Below, piece by piece: positions 43,393-52,054 of a stretch of DNA of 64,000 nt. Position 1 is the first letter of the stretch. Each line of letters starts with the position of its first letter. Position numbers and translations under genes: made by a program. Origin of the DNA: Alistipes sp. UBA940 (GTDB lineage: Bacteria; Bacteroidota; Bacteroidia; Bacteroidales; Rikenellaceae); the NCBI GenBank assembly GCA_002293425.1, contig DBDE01000009.1, positions 6,950 to 70,949 of the forward strand. The letters are read 5' to 3'. Under the pieces are notes generated by a model. It did no database searches. It was not told where the DNA came from and saw only the letters and a list, made by a program, of their open reading frames with translations.

Positions 43393-44178
43393 TCACTGCA
43401 TTTCGGTGAGCAGGTGCCAGAACCGTTTGGGCATATGCTGGCGTTGGAGGCGGGGGTTGATCCTCGCCTCTATCGCCATCGAGTGGAAATAGGTCTTCCA
43501 CAGGCTCTGGAACAGCTTTTCATCCGCCGCCAACATTTCGTTGTCCAGCTGACCCGCCAGCAGATGGGCGTCGTCGTCCATCGTGATTTCTGTGACGGTG
43601 TGGAGGTCATAGTAGAACCCATAGCGGCGTTTGATGTCGTAGATGAGCCACTTTTGGTCGCGAAATCTGTCTTTGAAATAGGGGATCGCGAGCGGCAGAG
43701 CGTTGTATTGCGGTGATACGGGCGCGAAGAAGGTGGGTGCGCCGCCGTCGTTTTCCGACGGGTCGTTGCCCTTTTGGAAACGCGTGAATTGCGTCAGGCG
43801 CGTTTTTTCCCACGACACTTTTTGCGCCAGTTGTTTGATGCGCAACACGTCGGGGTCGGCAAAATCTGTGGAAATATTGGCGACCTCATCGAATACTCGG
43901 CGGATGAAGCGGAAGATCATTCCGTCGACCCCTTTTTCTTCGCTTAGCCAGCTGAAAAAGAGCATATTGCACACGTCGCGCGAGAGCCGTTTTTCGAGCG
44001 CGCTCCACACCCTTTGCGACTTTTCGGGATCGGTCACCACGGTGTGCTCGTCTTCCGTGAACAGGGGCGCAATATCGCCATCCGACAGCAATACATCGGG
44101 CACTTGACGCCTCGTGTAGGCATCGAAAACCGCGGTCAGCAGCCCTTCGAACGTGGAATCATACCGGAAAACTGTCAT
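43393..44178 (-). CDS. TIGR03915-family DNA metabolism protein (partner of radical SAM)
   Basis: 261 aa. It begins TVFRYDSTFEGLLTAVFDAY, a hallmark of TIGR03915, continues through QRVWSALEKRLS and VSWEKTRLTQFTRFQK, and ends with the DUF4130-like region YFKDRFRDQKWLIYDIKRRYG. It has no recognisable catalytic motif. It almost always pairs with the TIGR03916 radical SAM protein; here the genes overlap by 4 bp. The pair is proposed to act in DNA modification or repair. Confidence 0.88.
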   Translation of the reverse strand: MTVFRYDSTFEGLLTAVFDAYTRRQVPDVLLSDGDIAPLFTEDEHTVVTDPEKSQRVWSALEKRLSRDVCNMLFFSWLSEEKGVDGMIFRFIRRVFDEVANISTDFADPDVLRIKQLAQKVSWEKTRLTQFTRFQKGNDPSENDGGAPTFFAPVSPQYNALPLAIPYFKDRFRDQKWLIYDIKRRYGFYYDLHTVTEITMDDDAHLLAGQLDNEMLAADEKLFQSLWKTYFHSMAIEARINPRLQRQHMPKRFWHLLTEMQ

Positions 44179-45500
44179 TCCGGAAACACGATGGAGGTTT
44201 GGTCGAGGTCGCCTTTGCGGCGCGGTTTTTTTGTCGTCAAAAACTTTCGGATCAAATCCGGATGCGTATCACCTATCAGACCCGCCTTTCCGGAAGTCAA
44301 AATAGGGGTGTTGTCCGAAAAAACAATGTTTTTCAGCTCGATGCCCCCTGTTTTTTCGCCTGTCGTGACAAAAAACTGTGCTTTTTTCATCACGACCCCT
44401 ATTTTTTTGAGGGTCTGCGCTGAAATTCTCGAATGTCGACGCGCCGCAACGATCAATTGCGCCGATTTCACCCCGATGCCCGGCACCCGAAGTATCATCT
44501 CATAGTCGGCGCGGTTCAGGTCGACGGGAAACCGTTCGGGGTGGCGCAACGCCCACGCCAGCTTGGGATCGATCTCCAAATCGAGGTTGGGATAGGCGTC
44601 GTCCACGATTTCGCCCGCCCCGAAACCGTAGAAACGCATCAGCCAATCGGCCTGATACAGGCGGTTTTCGCGCACCAGCGGCGGCGAAGCGAGCATCGGC
44701 AGCCTCTTGTCGTAGTCGTTGACGGGCACGAAGGCCGAAAAGTAGACCCGTTTCATCCCCTGAACGTTATAGAGCTTGGTGGATAGCTTCAGAATTTCGT
44801 TGTCCGTCTCGGGCGATGCCCCGACGATCATTTGGGTACTTTGTCCGGCGGGTGTCCAGCGCGGAGCCTTCTTGAATTTGCGTCTGTCCTCGGCACTCTC
44901 CAAAAAGCCCTGATGGATATAGCGCATCGGCTGGTAGACGCTTTGATGGTCTTTTTCGGGTGCAAGAAGTTTCAGGTTGTCTTCCCGCGGGATCTCGATG
45001 TTAACGCTCAGACGGTCGGCATACAGTCCTGCCTCGCGCACCAACGCCTCGGAGGCTCCCGGAATGGACTTCATATGGATGTACCCGTTGTATCTGTGAA
45101 GGGTCCTCAAATCTTTCACCACCCTCACCATCCGCTCCATCGTGTAGTCGGGATTTTTTATCACGCCTGACGATAGAAAAAGCCCCTCGATATAGTTGCG
45201 CCGGTAGAACTCGATGGTCAGCTCGACCAGCTCGGCGGGGGTCATCGTGGCGCGCGGAATGTCGTTGCTGCGCCGGTTGATGCAGTAGGCGCAATCGTAC
45301 ATACAGTGGTTGGTCATCATAATCTTCAGCAGCGACACGCAACGCCCGTCGGCCGTGAAGCTGTGGCATATTCCCCAGCCGTGAGCACTGCCCAGCTGTC
45401 CGTCCTTGCCCGAGCGCGAAATTCCGCTCGAAGCACACGAAACATCGTACTTTGCGCTCTCGGCCAGTACCCGCAATTTCTCTATGACGCTCTCTTTCAT
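44175..45500 (-). CDS. Radical SAM putative DNA modification/repair protein (TIGR03916)
   Basis: 441 aa from ATG 45500 (MKESVIEKLR). The radical SAM cluster motif is NHCMYDCAYC (C66, C70, C73). An internal region carries ERMVRVVKDL and IHMKSIPGAS, and the C-terminus has a helix-hairpin-helix DNA-binding segment (VPGIGVKSAQLIVAARR). TIGR03916 enzymes are predicted to repair or modify nucleic acid with 5'-deoxyadenosyl chemistry; substrate unproven. A frame extending to 45818 overlaps the divergent fimbrial gene and is rejected. Confidence 0.88.
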   Translation of the reverse strand: MKESVIEKLRVLAESAKYDVSCASSGISRSGKDGQLGSAHGWGICHSFTADGRCVSLLKIMMTNHCMYDCAYCINRRSNDIPRATMTPAELVELTIEFYRRNYIEGLFLSSGVIKNPDYTMERMVRVVKDLRTLHRYNGYIHMKSIPGASEALVREAGLYADRLSVNIEIPREDNLKLLAPEKDHQSVYQPMRYIHQGFLESAEDRRKFKKAPRWTPAGQSTQMIVGASPETDNEILKLSTKLYNVQGMKRVYFSAFVPVNDYDKRLPMLASPPLVRENRLYQADWLMRFYGFGAGEIVDDAYPNLDLEIDPKLAWALRHPERFPVDLNRADYEMILRVPGIGVKSAQLIVAARRHSRISAQTLKKIGVVMKKAQFFVTTGEKTGGIELKNIVFSDNTPILTSGKAGLIGDTHPDLIRKFLTTKKPRRKGDLDQTSIVFPE

Positions 45501-45539
45501 CGCCCACAGCTCTCCCAAAGGGGGTTTTAAAGGTAAAGA

Positions 45540-45547
45540 TAATTTTG
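45540..45547 (+). promoter_or_regulatory. -7 box of the fimbrial operon
   Basis: TAATTTTG fits TAnnTTTG, 83 bp before the pilin start, giving a leader of about 75 bases. No clear -33 TTTG is visible at the usual distance. Confidence 0.55.
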
Positions 45548-45630
45548 GCACACACGTTGTAATTCGACGGGGCAAAAACCAACATTTTATTAACAAAACA
45601 AAAAAACTTAACCATTTAATGTATCGAGTT

Positions 45631-46968
45631 ATGAAAGCAATGAACAAATTCTGGCTGGGCCTCGGCGCCTGTGCACTTCTCGCAACGGGTTGTGCCAAAG
45701 AGGAGGTAGCGATCAAAAAGCAGGAGGCGAAGGGTGGTGATTCCGAAATCACCGTCAGGCTTCGCGGTCTGTCGTCGACCCGTTCACTGTTGGGCGACAG
45801 CGATGCAACCACCATCAAGAATTATGAAGACAACGTGGTGGAATTTGTGCTCTACGTTTTCGACGATGCGGGTAAATTCATCGAAAAGAAGGAGAGCGAA
45901 GGGGCACCGGCTCAGGTGATTTTGACCGGTTACACTCCCGAAGCAGAGGTGCAGTTCGTGGCCTTTGCCAACACCAAGAGTGCAGGCATCGCTCTTCCCG
46001 ACCTGGCTGTGGGTGACGATGTGGCGGGAGTGTTCGACGAAATCTATGTGACCTTGCAGAGCCAGTTGGTGAGCGACTTTGCCGACAGGAGCAAGGGCTT
46101 CGTTATGAGCGGACAGTATGGTGCCAGCCTTACGACCGGCAATCTTGCCGCCCCTGCCGACGCACTCTATGAGATTCCTGCGTCGTCGGATATTGTGACC
46201 GTTCCTGTGGAGAGGGTGGTTGCTAAGATTATGTTGGGCGACATCACTTTCGGTCCCGACATCACTGTTGGCGACATTCTCAACTTCCAGATCAAGGGTT
46301 CGGGTGTACAGCAGGCTATCAGCCACTCGTTTATGATTCCGGGTGAGATAACCACTATCCCTGCCTCGATTCCCTCGGGTTCGATCAGCTATTACGGTTC
46401 GTTTGCCGAAGGTGGCACGACTGTACTTGCAGGTTTGAACGATGTGGACGAAGATGGCCTGTTGGACTTGTCGGGTTTGTTGACGAGTGTTGTTTCGGCT
46501 GCTATCGATGCTCTCGGCATATTGGGTGCTCCTCTTAAACTCATTCCGGTGGAGGAGATCGTTAACGATTTGTTGAGCGGAACCATCGAACTCACCGATG
46601 CTGTGCTGGGTTTGCTCAATGTGAAGATAGGCGACCTGGAACTTGTCAACCCGGGCGATCTGATCGAAACCCCCGGTCCGTTCTGGTATGTGCTGCCCAA
46701 CGCAGCAACGACCCTTCCGACCCTGATGACCTTGCAGGGTGAATACAACGGCGAATCGTACTATTATCCGATCATCGTGAACGACCCCGACACAAGCACG
46801 GCCGACCACGACTACATTCGCCGCAACACCATCTATCAGATCAACGTCGAATTCCTGTCGCTGGCGGGTAACAAAGACCCCAACGATCCCGAACAGGATA
46901 TGAGCCTCATCGTGAAGGTCACTCCGGTCGACTGGGAAGGCCCGATCATTCAGAATGCACAGTGGTAA
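45631..46968 (+). CDS. Major fimbrial subunit-like lipoprotein (Mfa1/FimA family)
   Basis: 445 aa from ATG 45631 (ATG at 45619 is the alternative). A lipoprotein signal ends at C21 (LLATGC). Two beta-sandwich domains follow; the first begins DSEITVRLRGLSSTRS with an Arg where gingipain-type processing could release a strand for donor-strand assembly. VVEFVLYVFDDAGKFIEKKE and YIRRNTIYQINVEFLSLAG are typical of Mfa1/FimA pilins. A hydrophobic insert rich in Leu/Ile (LTSVVSAAIDALGILGAPLK, about 280-330) is unusual. First gene of the fimbrial operon. Confidence 0.82.
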   Translation: MKAMNKFWLGLGACALLATGCAKEEVAIKKQEAKGGDSEITVRLRGLSSTRSLLGDSDATTIKNYEDNVVEFVLYVFDDAGKFIEKKESEGAPAQVILTGYTPEAEVQFVAFANTKSAGIALPDLAVGDDVAGVFDEIYVTLQSQLVSDFADRSKGFVMSGQYGASLTTGNLAAPADALYEIPASSDIVTVPVERVVAKIMLGDITFGPDITVGDILNFQIKGSGVQQAISHSFMIPGEITTIPASIPSGSISYYGSFAEGGTTVLAGLNDVDEDGLLDLSGLLTSVVSAAIDALGILGAPLKLIPVEEIVNDLLSGTIELTDAVLGLLNVKIGDLELVNPGDLIETPGPFWYVLPNAATTLPTLMTLQGEYNGESYYYPIIVNDPDTSTADHDYIRRNTIYQINVEFLSLAGNKDPNDPEQDMSLIVKVTPVDWEGPIIQNAQW

Positions 46969-46995
46969 AACCTACCTTGGGTTGACCACCTCAAT

Positions 46996-47023
46996 CCTCG
47001 GAGAGCTTGATCGCTCTCCGAGG
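46996..47023 (+). promoter_or_regulatory. Strong intercistronic hairpin between pilin and anchor genes
   Basis: Perfect 11-bp stem CCTCGGAGAGC / GCTCTCCGAGG with a 6-nt loop, lying 28 bp after the pilin stop. It has no T-run, so it is more likely an mRNA stabiliser or partial attenuator than a full terminator. It would favour pilin over downstream subunits. Confidence 0.7.
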
Positions 47024-47059
47024 AACAAGAAAACTAAAAACTTAAAAGATAAAAGGGTT

Positions 47060-48151
47060 ATGAAACAGATTATACTAATCGCGTGCGCGGCAGTAGCATT
47101 GGCGGGTTGCGTCAGAGAAGACCGCTCGATGTGTCCGCCCGAAATCAACCCCAACCAAACCGTCACCGAGGTGCTCTCGTTGCGTGCATTCGACATCGAC
47201 ACCGATGAAGACATAACCGACACCGGAACCGTGACCGATGCGACCCTTGTGCTGTTCGACCCCGAAGGCAACTTCCTCGAACAAATCGACATCCCGGGCG
47301 ACCGACTGATGGACGACATCGAAATCCCCATCACACTGCGCGACTATGTGGGCGACGTCTACGTCTCGGCGTGGGGCAACATCAAAGATAACGTCAACTT
47401 TCCCGACGACTTCTCCGACGCGAACTACAGCGAAACACGCTCGCTCGACCTGCTCCACGACCCGCAATATGATGGATTTCACCTCTGTCCGGGCGAAACG
47501 TTCTTCGGAACGCAAAAAATTACCCTCGGAGGGCTCGACGAACTGACCACGCCTACCCGTCAGGGTGAAACAGTCGTGCGCCGTCAACAAATAGACATCA
47601 AGCAAAAGAATGCCAAACTGTTCGTCACCGCACGAGGACTTCCCGAACCCGGGCCGCAAGAAGACTATTACATCGTCGTGTCGAACCTCGACGACGGATA
47701 CATATTCGACGGGACTCCCAATACGGAAAATCCCGATGCACCCGCCGACATACGCGAACAAAAAGGCATCTATCAAGCCAACGGCGACCTCACCTCGCAG
47801 GCCCCGATGATCCTCATTCACCAACGCGACCCCGAAAAGGTCGACCAAAACACAACAATGAGGCTCGACCTCTATCGCGTATCGCAAGTGGAAGGCGAAC
47901 CCGACATCCACATCGGAGGAACGGTGATGTCCGACCAGTTCGGCAACGCCATACCCCTCTACTCGGGCAAGCAAACCAGCGTGCTGATAACATTCAGCGG
48001 CGGATGTGGTTGCGGGGCCGAAGAGTGCACTTGCGGAGCCGACTGCGACTGCTGTGAAGAGGTGAAAATAGTGTTGGAAATGAAAGTGATCGACTGGCAC
48101 GAAGTCAGCCAATGGACACAAATAAACTTTGGTCACAAAGACTCGAAATGA
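47060..48151 (+). CDS. Fimbrial anchor lipoprotein (FimB/Mfa2 family) with cysteine cluster
   Basis: 363 aa from ATG 47060; lipoprotein signal MKQIILIACAAVALAGC (C17). The N-terminal domain has the FimB/Mfa2 pattern (VTDATLVLFDPEGNFLEQID; DYVGDVYVSAWGNI). The second domain includes IHIGGTVMSDQF and the final KIVLEMKVIDWHEVSQW strand. A Cys cluster CGCGAEECTCGADCDCC (about 317-333) with seven Cys is inserted before the last strand, unlike typical anchors. Anchors cap the fimbrial base and limit length. It overlaps the next gene by 4 bp (ATGA). Confidence 0.83.
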   Translation: MKQIILIACAAVALAGCVREDRSMCPPEINPNQTVTEVLSLRAFDIDTDEDITDTGTVTDATLVLFDPEGNFLEQIDIPGDRLMDDIEIPITLRDYVGDVYVSAWGNIKDNVNFPDDFSDANYSETRSLDLLHDPQYDGFHLCPGETFFGTQKITLGGLDELTTPTRQGETVVRRQQIDIKQKNAKLFVTARGLPEPGPQEDYYIVVSNLDDGYIFDGTPNTENPDAPADIREQKGIYQANGDLTSQAPMILIHQRDPEKVDQNTTMRLDLYRVSQVEGEPDIHIGGTVMSDQFGNAIPLYSGKQTSVLITFSGGCGCGAEECTCGADCDCCEEVKIVLEMKVIDWHEVSQWTQINFGHKDSK

Positions 48152-49596
48152 AACGCACAACAAAATATATCATAGCAGCAGCGGCCCTGGCAATGACGGT
48201 CGGTTGCGCGAAAGAGGTGAGGGTGGAAAACCCGTCGGGCAAAGAAGCCGACGGTAAAGCCCAACTGGAATTTCGCCTCGGGATGCCCGACTTTATGTCG
48301 CGAACCCGCGCAGCCACCACCTATCTGAGCGAAGGGGTCGAGAACTACGTATACGAACTGATGGTGCTGGTGATGACGGAAGACGGAACCGGTGGATGGG
48401 AATTTGCCTACGCCGTCGATGCCGAGGACGCAAGTCCCGACTCGGCTGTGCCCCAGATCTACAACGCCTCCCTCGAAGTGAGCGACGAGCCCGTGAAGCT
48501 GATTGTGATGGCAAACGTGAGCGAAAGGTACGGATTTATGGACAATCTGCCGCCCGAAGGAACTCCCGAAGCCGACGTGCGCAAACACTTTGTTGCCGAA
48601 ATTCCCACGGGATTCAGGAACGGTGCCGACTGGATGCCGATGTCGGGCGAAGCGATAGTGCCCGTGCTGAAAGACATCTACAACGATCCGATCCACATAT
48701 CGCTGTTGCGCTCGGTGGCAAAGATACACATAACCAAAAACCTCGATCCCGGCTCCACGCCCTTCACGATAACGGGTGTGCAGGTACACAACTTTTCGAC
48801 AGCTGTGCAGGTGCTGCCCAATGCCGAAGCGATGAACGCCGAAGCGGAAATCATCGCTCCGTCGTTGCCCGCCTCGTTGTCTGCCTACGCAGGAACGCCT
48901 GACGAACTGATCGTGAACGACGAACCGACCGGCCTCGAATTTTACTATCCGCTCTACATAGCCGAGTCGGAAGACAAAACGACGACAGAGGCCGCCTGTG
49001 TGATAATCTACGGATATTGGAACAACTCGACGATGACATTCTACCGGATAGATTTCAATCCGGGCGAGGACCCGAGGCTACCGAGCCGCACGGGCGAAAT
49101 AATCCGCAACAGGCAATACAACCTGAACATCAGAAAGGTGTTCGGGATGGGGTACGACATGGTCGATACGGCTCTGGAAAACCCCGCAAACAGCTCTGTG
49201 ATAGATGCCGAATGGTTCGACTCGTTCGATCACCTGTGGTTCTCGCTCGACACACCGGGCGGCAGGGAAGATGTGGCGGTGATGCTCAATCCCGAAATAA
49301 CCGTGGGCCCGAACATTATGGACCAAAGTCTCGAATATGACATCCACAGCACGCGGGAATTCACCTGGTGGTTGGAGGGCTCGAACGATCCCACCAATCA
49401 GGTTCAGCAAAACAACGAATATGTGATGGCGCAAATGTTGCCCCTGCCCGCAGGTACGACCCTTTATGACAAACGAATATTCATAACCGCAATGCAAACC
49501 AACGACACCGGAGCACCCCGAAGCGGAAAAATATACTTCTCGTTCCTCGACGGAGCGGTCGGCGGTTCGGTGACCTGGATTCAGCAAAGCAATTGA
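48148..49596 (+). CDS. Accessory fimbrial lipoprotein (FimC/Mfa3-like minor subunit)
   Basis: 482 aa from ATG 48148. The signal ends near C20 (LAMTVGC). The fimbrillin N-terminal domain has VENYVYELMVLVMTEDGTGG and ISLLRSVAKIHITK, followed by FYRIDFNPGEDPRLPSRTG. The C-terminal ~115 residues form a beta-sandwich with BACON-like end (GSVTWIQQSN). Unlike its neighbours it lacks the alpha/beta domain. Length and position between anchor and tip-like genes suggest a minor subunit. It shares the '-[IL]-LRS-[VL]-AK-' strand with the other paralogs. Confidence 0.75.
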   Translation: MKRTTKYIIAAAALAMTVGCAKEVRVENPSGKEADGKAQLEFRLGMPDFMSRTRAATTYLSEGVENYVYELMVLVMTEDGTGGWEFAYAVDAEDASPDSAVPQIYNASLEVSDEPVKLIVMANVSERYGFMDNLPPEGTPEADVRKHFVAEIPTGFRNGADWMPMSGEAIVPVLKDIYNDPIHISLLRSVAKIHITKNLDPGSTPFTITGVQVHNFSTAVQVLPNAEAMNAEAEIIAPSLPASLSAYAGTPDELIVNDEPTGLEFYYPLYIAESEDKTTTEAACVIIYGYWNNSTMTFYRIDFNPGEDPRLPSRTGEIIRNRQYNLNIRKVFGMGYDMVDTALENPANSSVIDAEWFDSFDHLWFSLDTPGGREDVAVMLNPEITVGPNIMDQSLEYDIHSTREFTWWLEGSNDPTNQVQQNNEYVMAQMLPLPAGTTLYDKRIFITAMQTNDTGAPRSGKIYFSFLDGAVGGSVTWIQQSN

Positions 49597-49601
49597 CCAC
49601 T

Positions 49602-51890
49602 ATGAAAAAGTTACTCTACATATTATCGGCAATGGCGGCACTCGCCCTGGCGGGTTGCACCAAGGAGGTGAAACTGATCCCCGACGACCGCGGCGGAACA
49701 GATGGTGAAACGGCTATGGTGAAAATAACCGCCGTCGTGCCCTCCAATGGGCCGGAAACCCGCGCCGGAACCATCACCGATCCGTGCGAAGACAACATCA
49801 TAACGAACCTGTTCGTGATGCAGCTGGCCGAATCCCCCATCGGCTCGGGGCAATATGTTTATATTAAAGGGATGGTCGTGCCCCCGTTCGAAGAGGCCGA
49901 CGGAGATGTGAGCGTGACCGTGCCGCTGATCAAATGGTACAACAAGAGCAAAATCCTGGCGGTTGCCAACTACACCGACTTTCTGGTCGAAAACCTGCCC
50001 GCCGAAGGCATAAGCGAAACCGCTCTGAGAACCGCCCTCGCCGGGCTCTATAATGGTGCGCCATACGACTCCCTGGCCGATGTGAAGGCCCTGAGGGGCG
50101 TGACGATGGCCGGCGAAAAGGAGACGTCGAACGTAATCGCCGCCCCGGGACTTGTGATAGAAATACCGATGGTGAGAATGGAAGCCCGGGTCGACATCGA
50201 CAAAAACCTCGTCCCGGCATCGAAACCGTTCGTCGTGACGGGTGCGTATCTGTGCCATCCAACCGACCACGCGCAGATATTTCCCAACCTGAGTGCACTC
50301 GATCCGAGCGACCATACAAAAGTGCTCAGTCCCTCGGTTCCTGCAGGATCGAACCCCAATAGTGTCTATTTGTTGCCGCTGGAAATCGAAGACGACGGCG
50401 CGAACCTGACGTTAAGTGCCCTGAAAACACCATATCTGCCAGAAGCACGCGCGGCGACCACCCACGACGAGCGAATAGCCGCATCGTGTGTCGTGATAGG
50501 TGGCAGATTCGACACCGACGCCGAAGAGACATTCTATCGCGTCGACTTCAACCAGGACGACCCCGAAAAGTTCGGCGAAATCTTGCGCAACCACCGCTAT
50601 GTGTTCAACGTAACCGAAGTAACCCGTCGCGGTGCCCAAACCGTGCAGGATGCAATAGAAAATATCGACAAAATGGCAATGGTGGTCGATCTGAAGAGCT
50701 GGGACATGGCCGACAGCGACATCTACCTCGGGGAATCCTCCGGTCAATTCGTCAAGATCGAACGGTGGAACGTGTTTATGAAGTCGGCCGCCGGAATAAC
50801 CGAAACCAGCGACGTGATGACCAACGTGCCGCTCGTCTACCGCTATTTCGAAGTCAAAAACGGGATAGAAACGGAGATACTCAACACCTCCACTTATGAA
50901 TATTTCGACATCGCAGTCACCGGAGAGCCCATTCACGGAGCTCCCTATTCGCTGAGATTCAGCGTGACGACAAAAAAACGCAACGACGGCTCCGACCCCG
51001 CGGGATGGCCGATCATTAGGATAAAACTCTACTGGACCGACGTCGACCTGACAAACTTCGACCAGCTGACATTCGTGCAAAACGGCCCCCAACTTGTGAC
51101 CGGAAAGATCGTCAACGTACTCTCGGTAGGCGACGAAGGCGCACTGGGCGACAACACGACGACCGACTACAACGAACTCAGGATAATGCTCGGAACGGCC
51201 TCCAACTTCGGGACAGGCGGCACGGTGAAGATAGGTGGATTTAACTTCGAAAGCGACGTACTGGGAACTATGTTCACCAACGAAGCCAACGTGGATGCGC
51301 TGCGGGCAGAGCTGGAACAGACCGACATTCTGGTGATGGGATACGGCGTCAACCCCGCGCAAGCCAACAGCGAAGCGATAGTCGAATGGCTTGCCGATCC
51401 GAGCCACGTGATATTCGTGTCGAGCGAGACAAGCGGACTGTTCCCCGTCGAGCCGACCAACCTGCTGCTGCGAGACGAACTGTATGCCCACACAGGCTAT
51501 ACTCTTGCCTGGGAAGCACCGGTGCTCAATATGGTGAGCGAATACATATTCACCGAGACGATCAACGATGCCAACCGTCCGTTCCTGCAAAACGCGGCAA
51601 TGTTCGGTTCGGTATCCAATCTGAACACGACATTCACCGGAAAAGACGCGACGATGAGCTTCGTGAAATCGCTGCCCGCACAGGTAACACCGCTGGTGTA
51701 CACCCACGTGTTCGATCTGTTCGGTGACGGTCGTACCGACGAAATGGTGATGGGAGTCGACAAGCCGAACCGAATCGTGTGGATAGGCGACAGCGACCTG
51801 GTGAGCGAACCCGCCGTGACCAACAGCGAGTTCCGCAAAGCGATGCTCAACGTATGGGCCTGGGCAGCAACCACAGCTGCGTCGGAGTAG
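49602..51890 (+). CDS. Fimbrial tip-adhesin-like lipoprotein with C-terminal alpha/beta domain
   Basis: 762 aa from ATG 49602; lipoprotein signal ends at C19 (ALALAGC). Fimbrillin-like N-terminal half (NIITNLFVMQLAESPIGSGQ; VIEIPMVRMEARVDIDKNL; FYRVDFNQDD), a central beta domain (SWDMADSDIYLGESSGQFVK), and a C-terminal ~260-residue alpha/beta domain starting NVLSVGDEGALGD, with TDILVMGYGVNPAQ and ending NRIVWIGDSDLVSE and VWAWAATT. Last gene of the operon; the 164-bp repeat starts at the base after its stop codon. Confidence 0.8.
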   Translation: MKKLLYILSAMAALALAGCTKEVKLIPDDRGGTDGETAMVKITAVVPSNGPETRAGTITDPCEDNIITNLFVMQLAESPIGSGQYVYIKGMVVPPFEEADGDVSVTVPLIKWYNKSKILAVANYTDFLVENLPAEGISETALRTALAGLYNGAPYDSLADVKALRGVTMAGEKETSNVIAAPGLVIEIPMVRMEARVDIDKNLVPASKPFVVTGAYLCHPTDHAQIFPNLSALDPSDHTKVLSPSVPAGSNPNSVYLLPLEIEDDGANLTLSALKTPYLPEARAATTHDERIAASCVVIGGRFDTDAEETFYRVDFNQDDPEKFGEILRNHRYVFNVTEVTRRGAQTVQDAIENIDKMAMVVDLKSWDMADSDIYLGESSGQFVKIERWNVFMKSAAGITETSDVMTNVPLVYRYFEVKNGIETEILNTSTYEYFDIAVTGEPIHGAPYSLRFSVTTKKRNDGSDPAGWPIIRIKLYWTDVDLTNFDQLTFVQNGPQLVTGKIVNVLSVGDEGALGDNTTTDYNELRIMLGTASNFGTGGTVKIGGFNFESDVLGTMFTNEANVDALRAELEQTDILVMGYGVNPAQANSEAIVEWLADPSHVIFVSSETSGLFPVEPTNLLLRDELYAHTGYTLAWEAPVLNMVSEYIFTETINDANRPFLQNAAMFGSVSNLNTTFTGKDATMSFVKSLPAQVTPLVYTHVFDLFGDGRTDEMVMGVDKPNRIVWIGDSDLVSEPAVTNSEFRKAMLNVWAWAATTAASE

Positions 51891-52054
51891 AGAGCTCGTT
51901 TGAAATTCCCTACTCTTGTGCTTTTCGTCTCCGGCCGATGCTTTTCACCCTCGCCTCGCTCGCCGTAGGACACCCTATGCCTCGTTCGGCGGGTGCAAAA
52001 ATCACTCGGCCGGAGCGCAAAAATCCCTGCGGTCGGAAACTTCAAACGAGCTCT
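51891..52054 (-). mobile_element. MITE-like 164-bp repeat, copy 1
   Basis: Starts AGAGCTCGTTTGAA and ends with its inverse complement, a 14-bp perfect terminal inverted repeat extending imperfectly to about 20 bp. It is homologous over its whole length, in inverted orientation, to the copy at 56437-56600, and of exactly the same length. It encodes no protein. It lies between two convergent genes, touching the stop of the fimbrial gene and providing the stop of mqnD (…GAG CTC GTT TGA), so it may also terminate both transcripts. Confidence 0.85.

Noticed and set aside
45501..45818. N-terminal extension of the radical SAM protein
   Set aside because: It overlaps the divergent fimbrial promoter and coding region and has no family similarity.
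50412..51707. 431-codon open frame on the minus strand
   Set aside because: Antisense shadow of the fimbrial tip-like gene; His/Arg/Val-rich without domains.
51497..52045. 182-codon minus frame crossing the repeat
   Set aside because: Antisense to the fimbrial gene and spanning the non-coding repeat.
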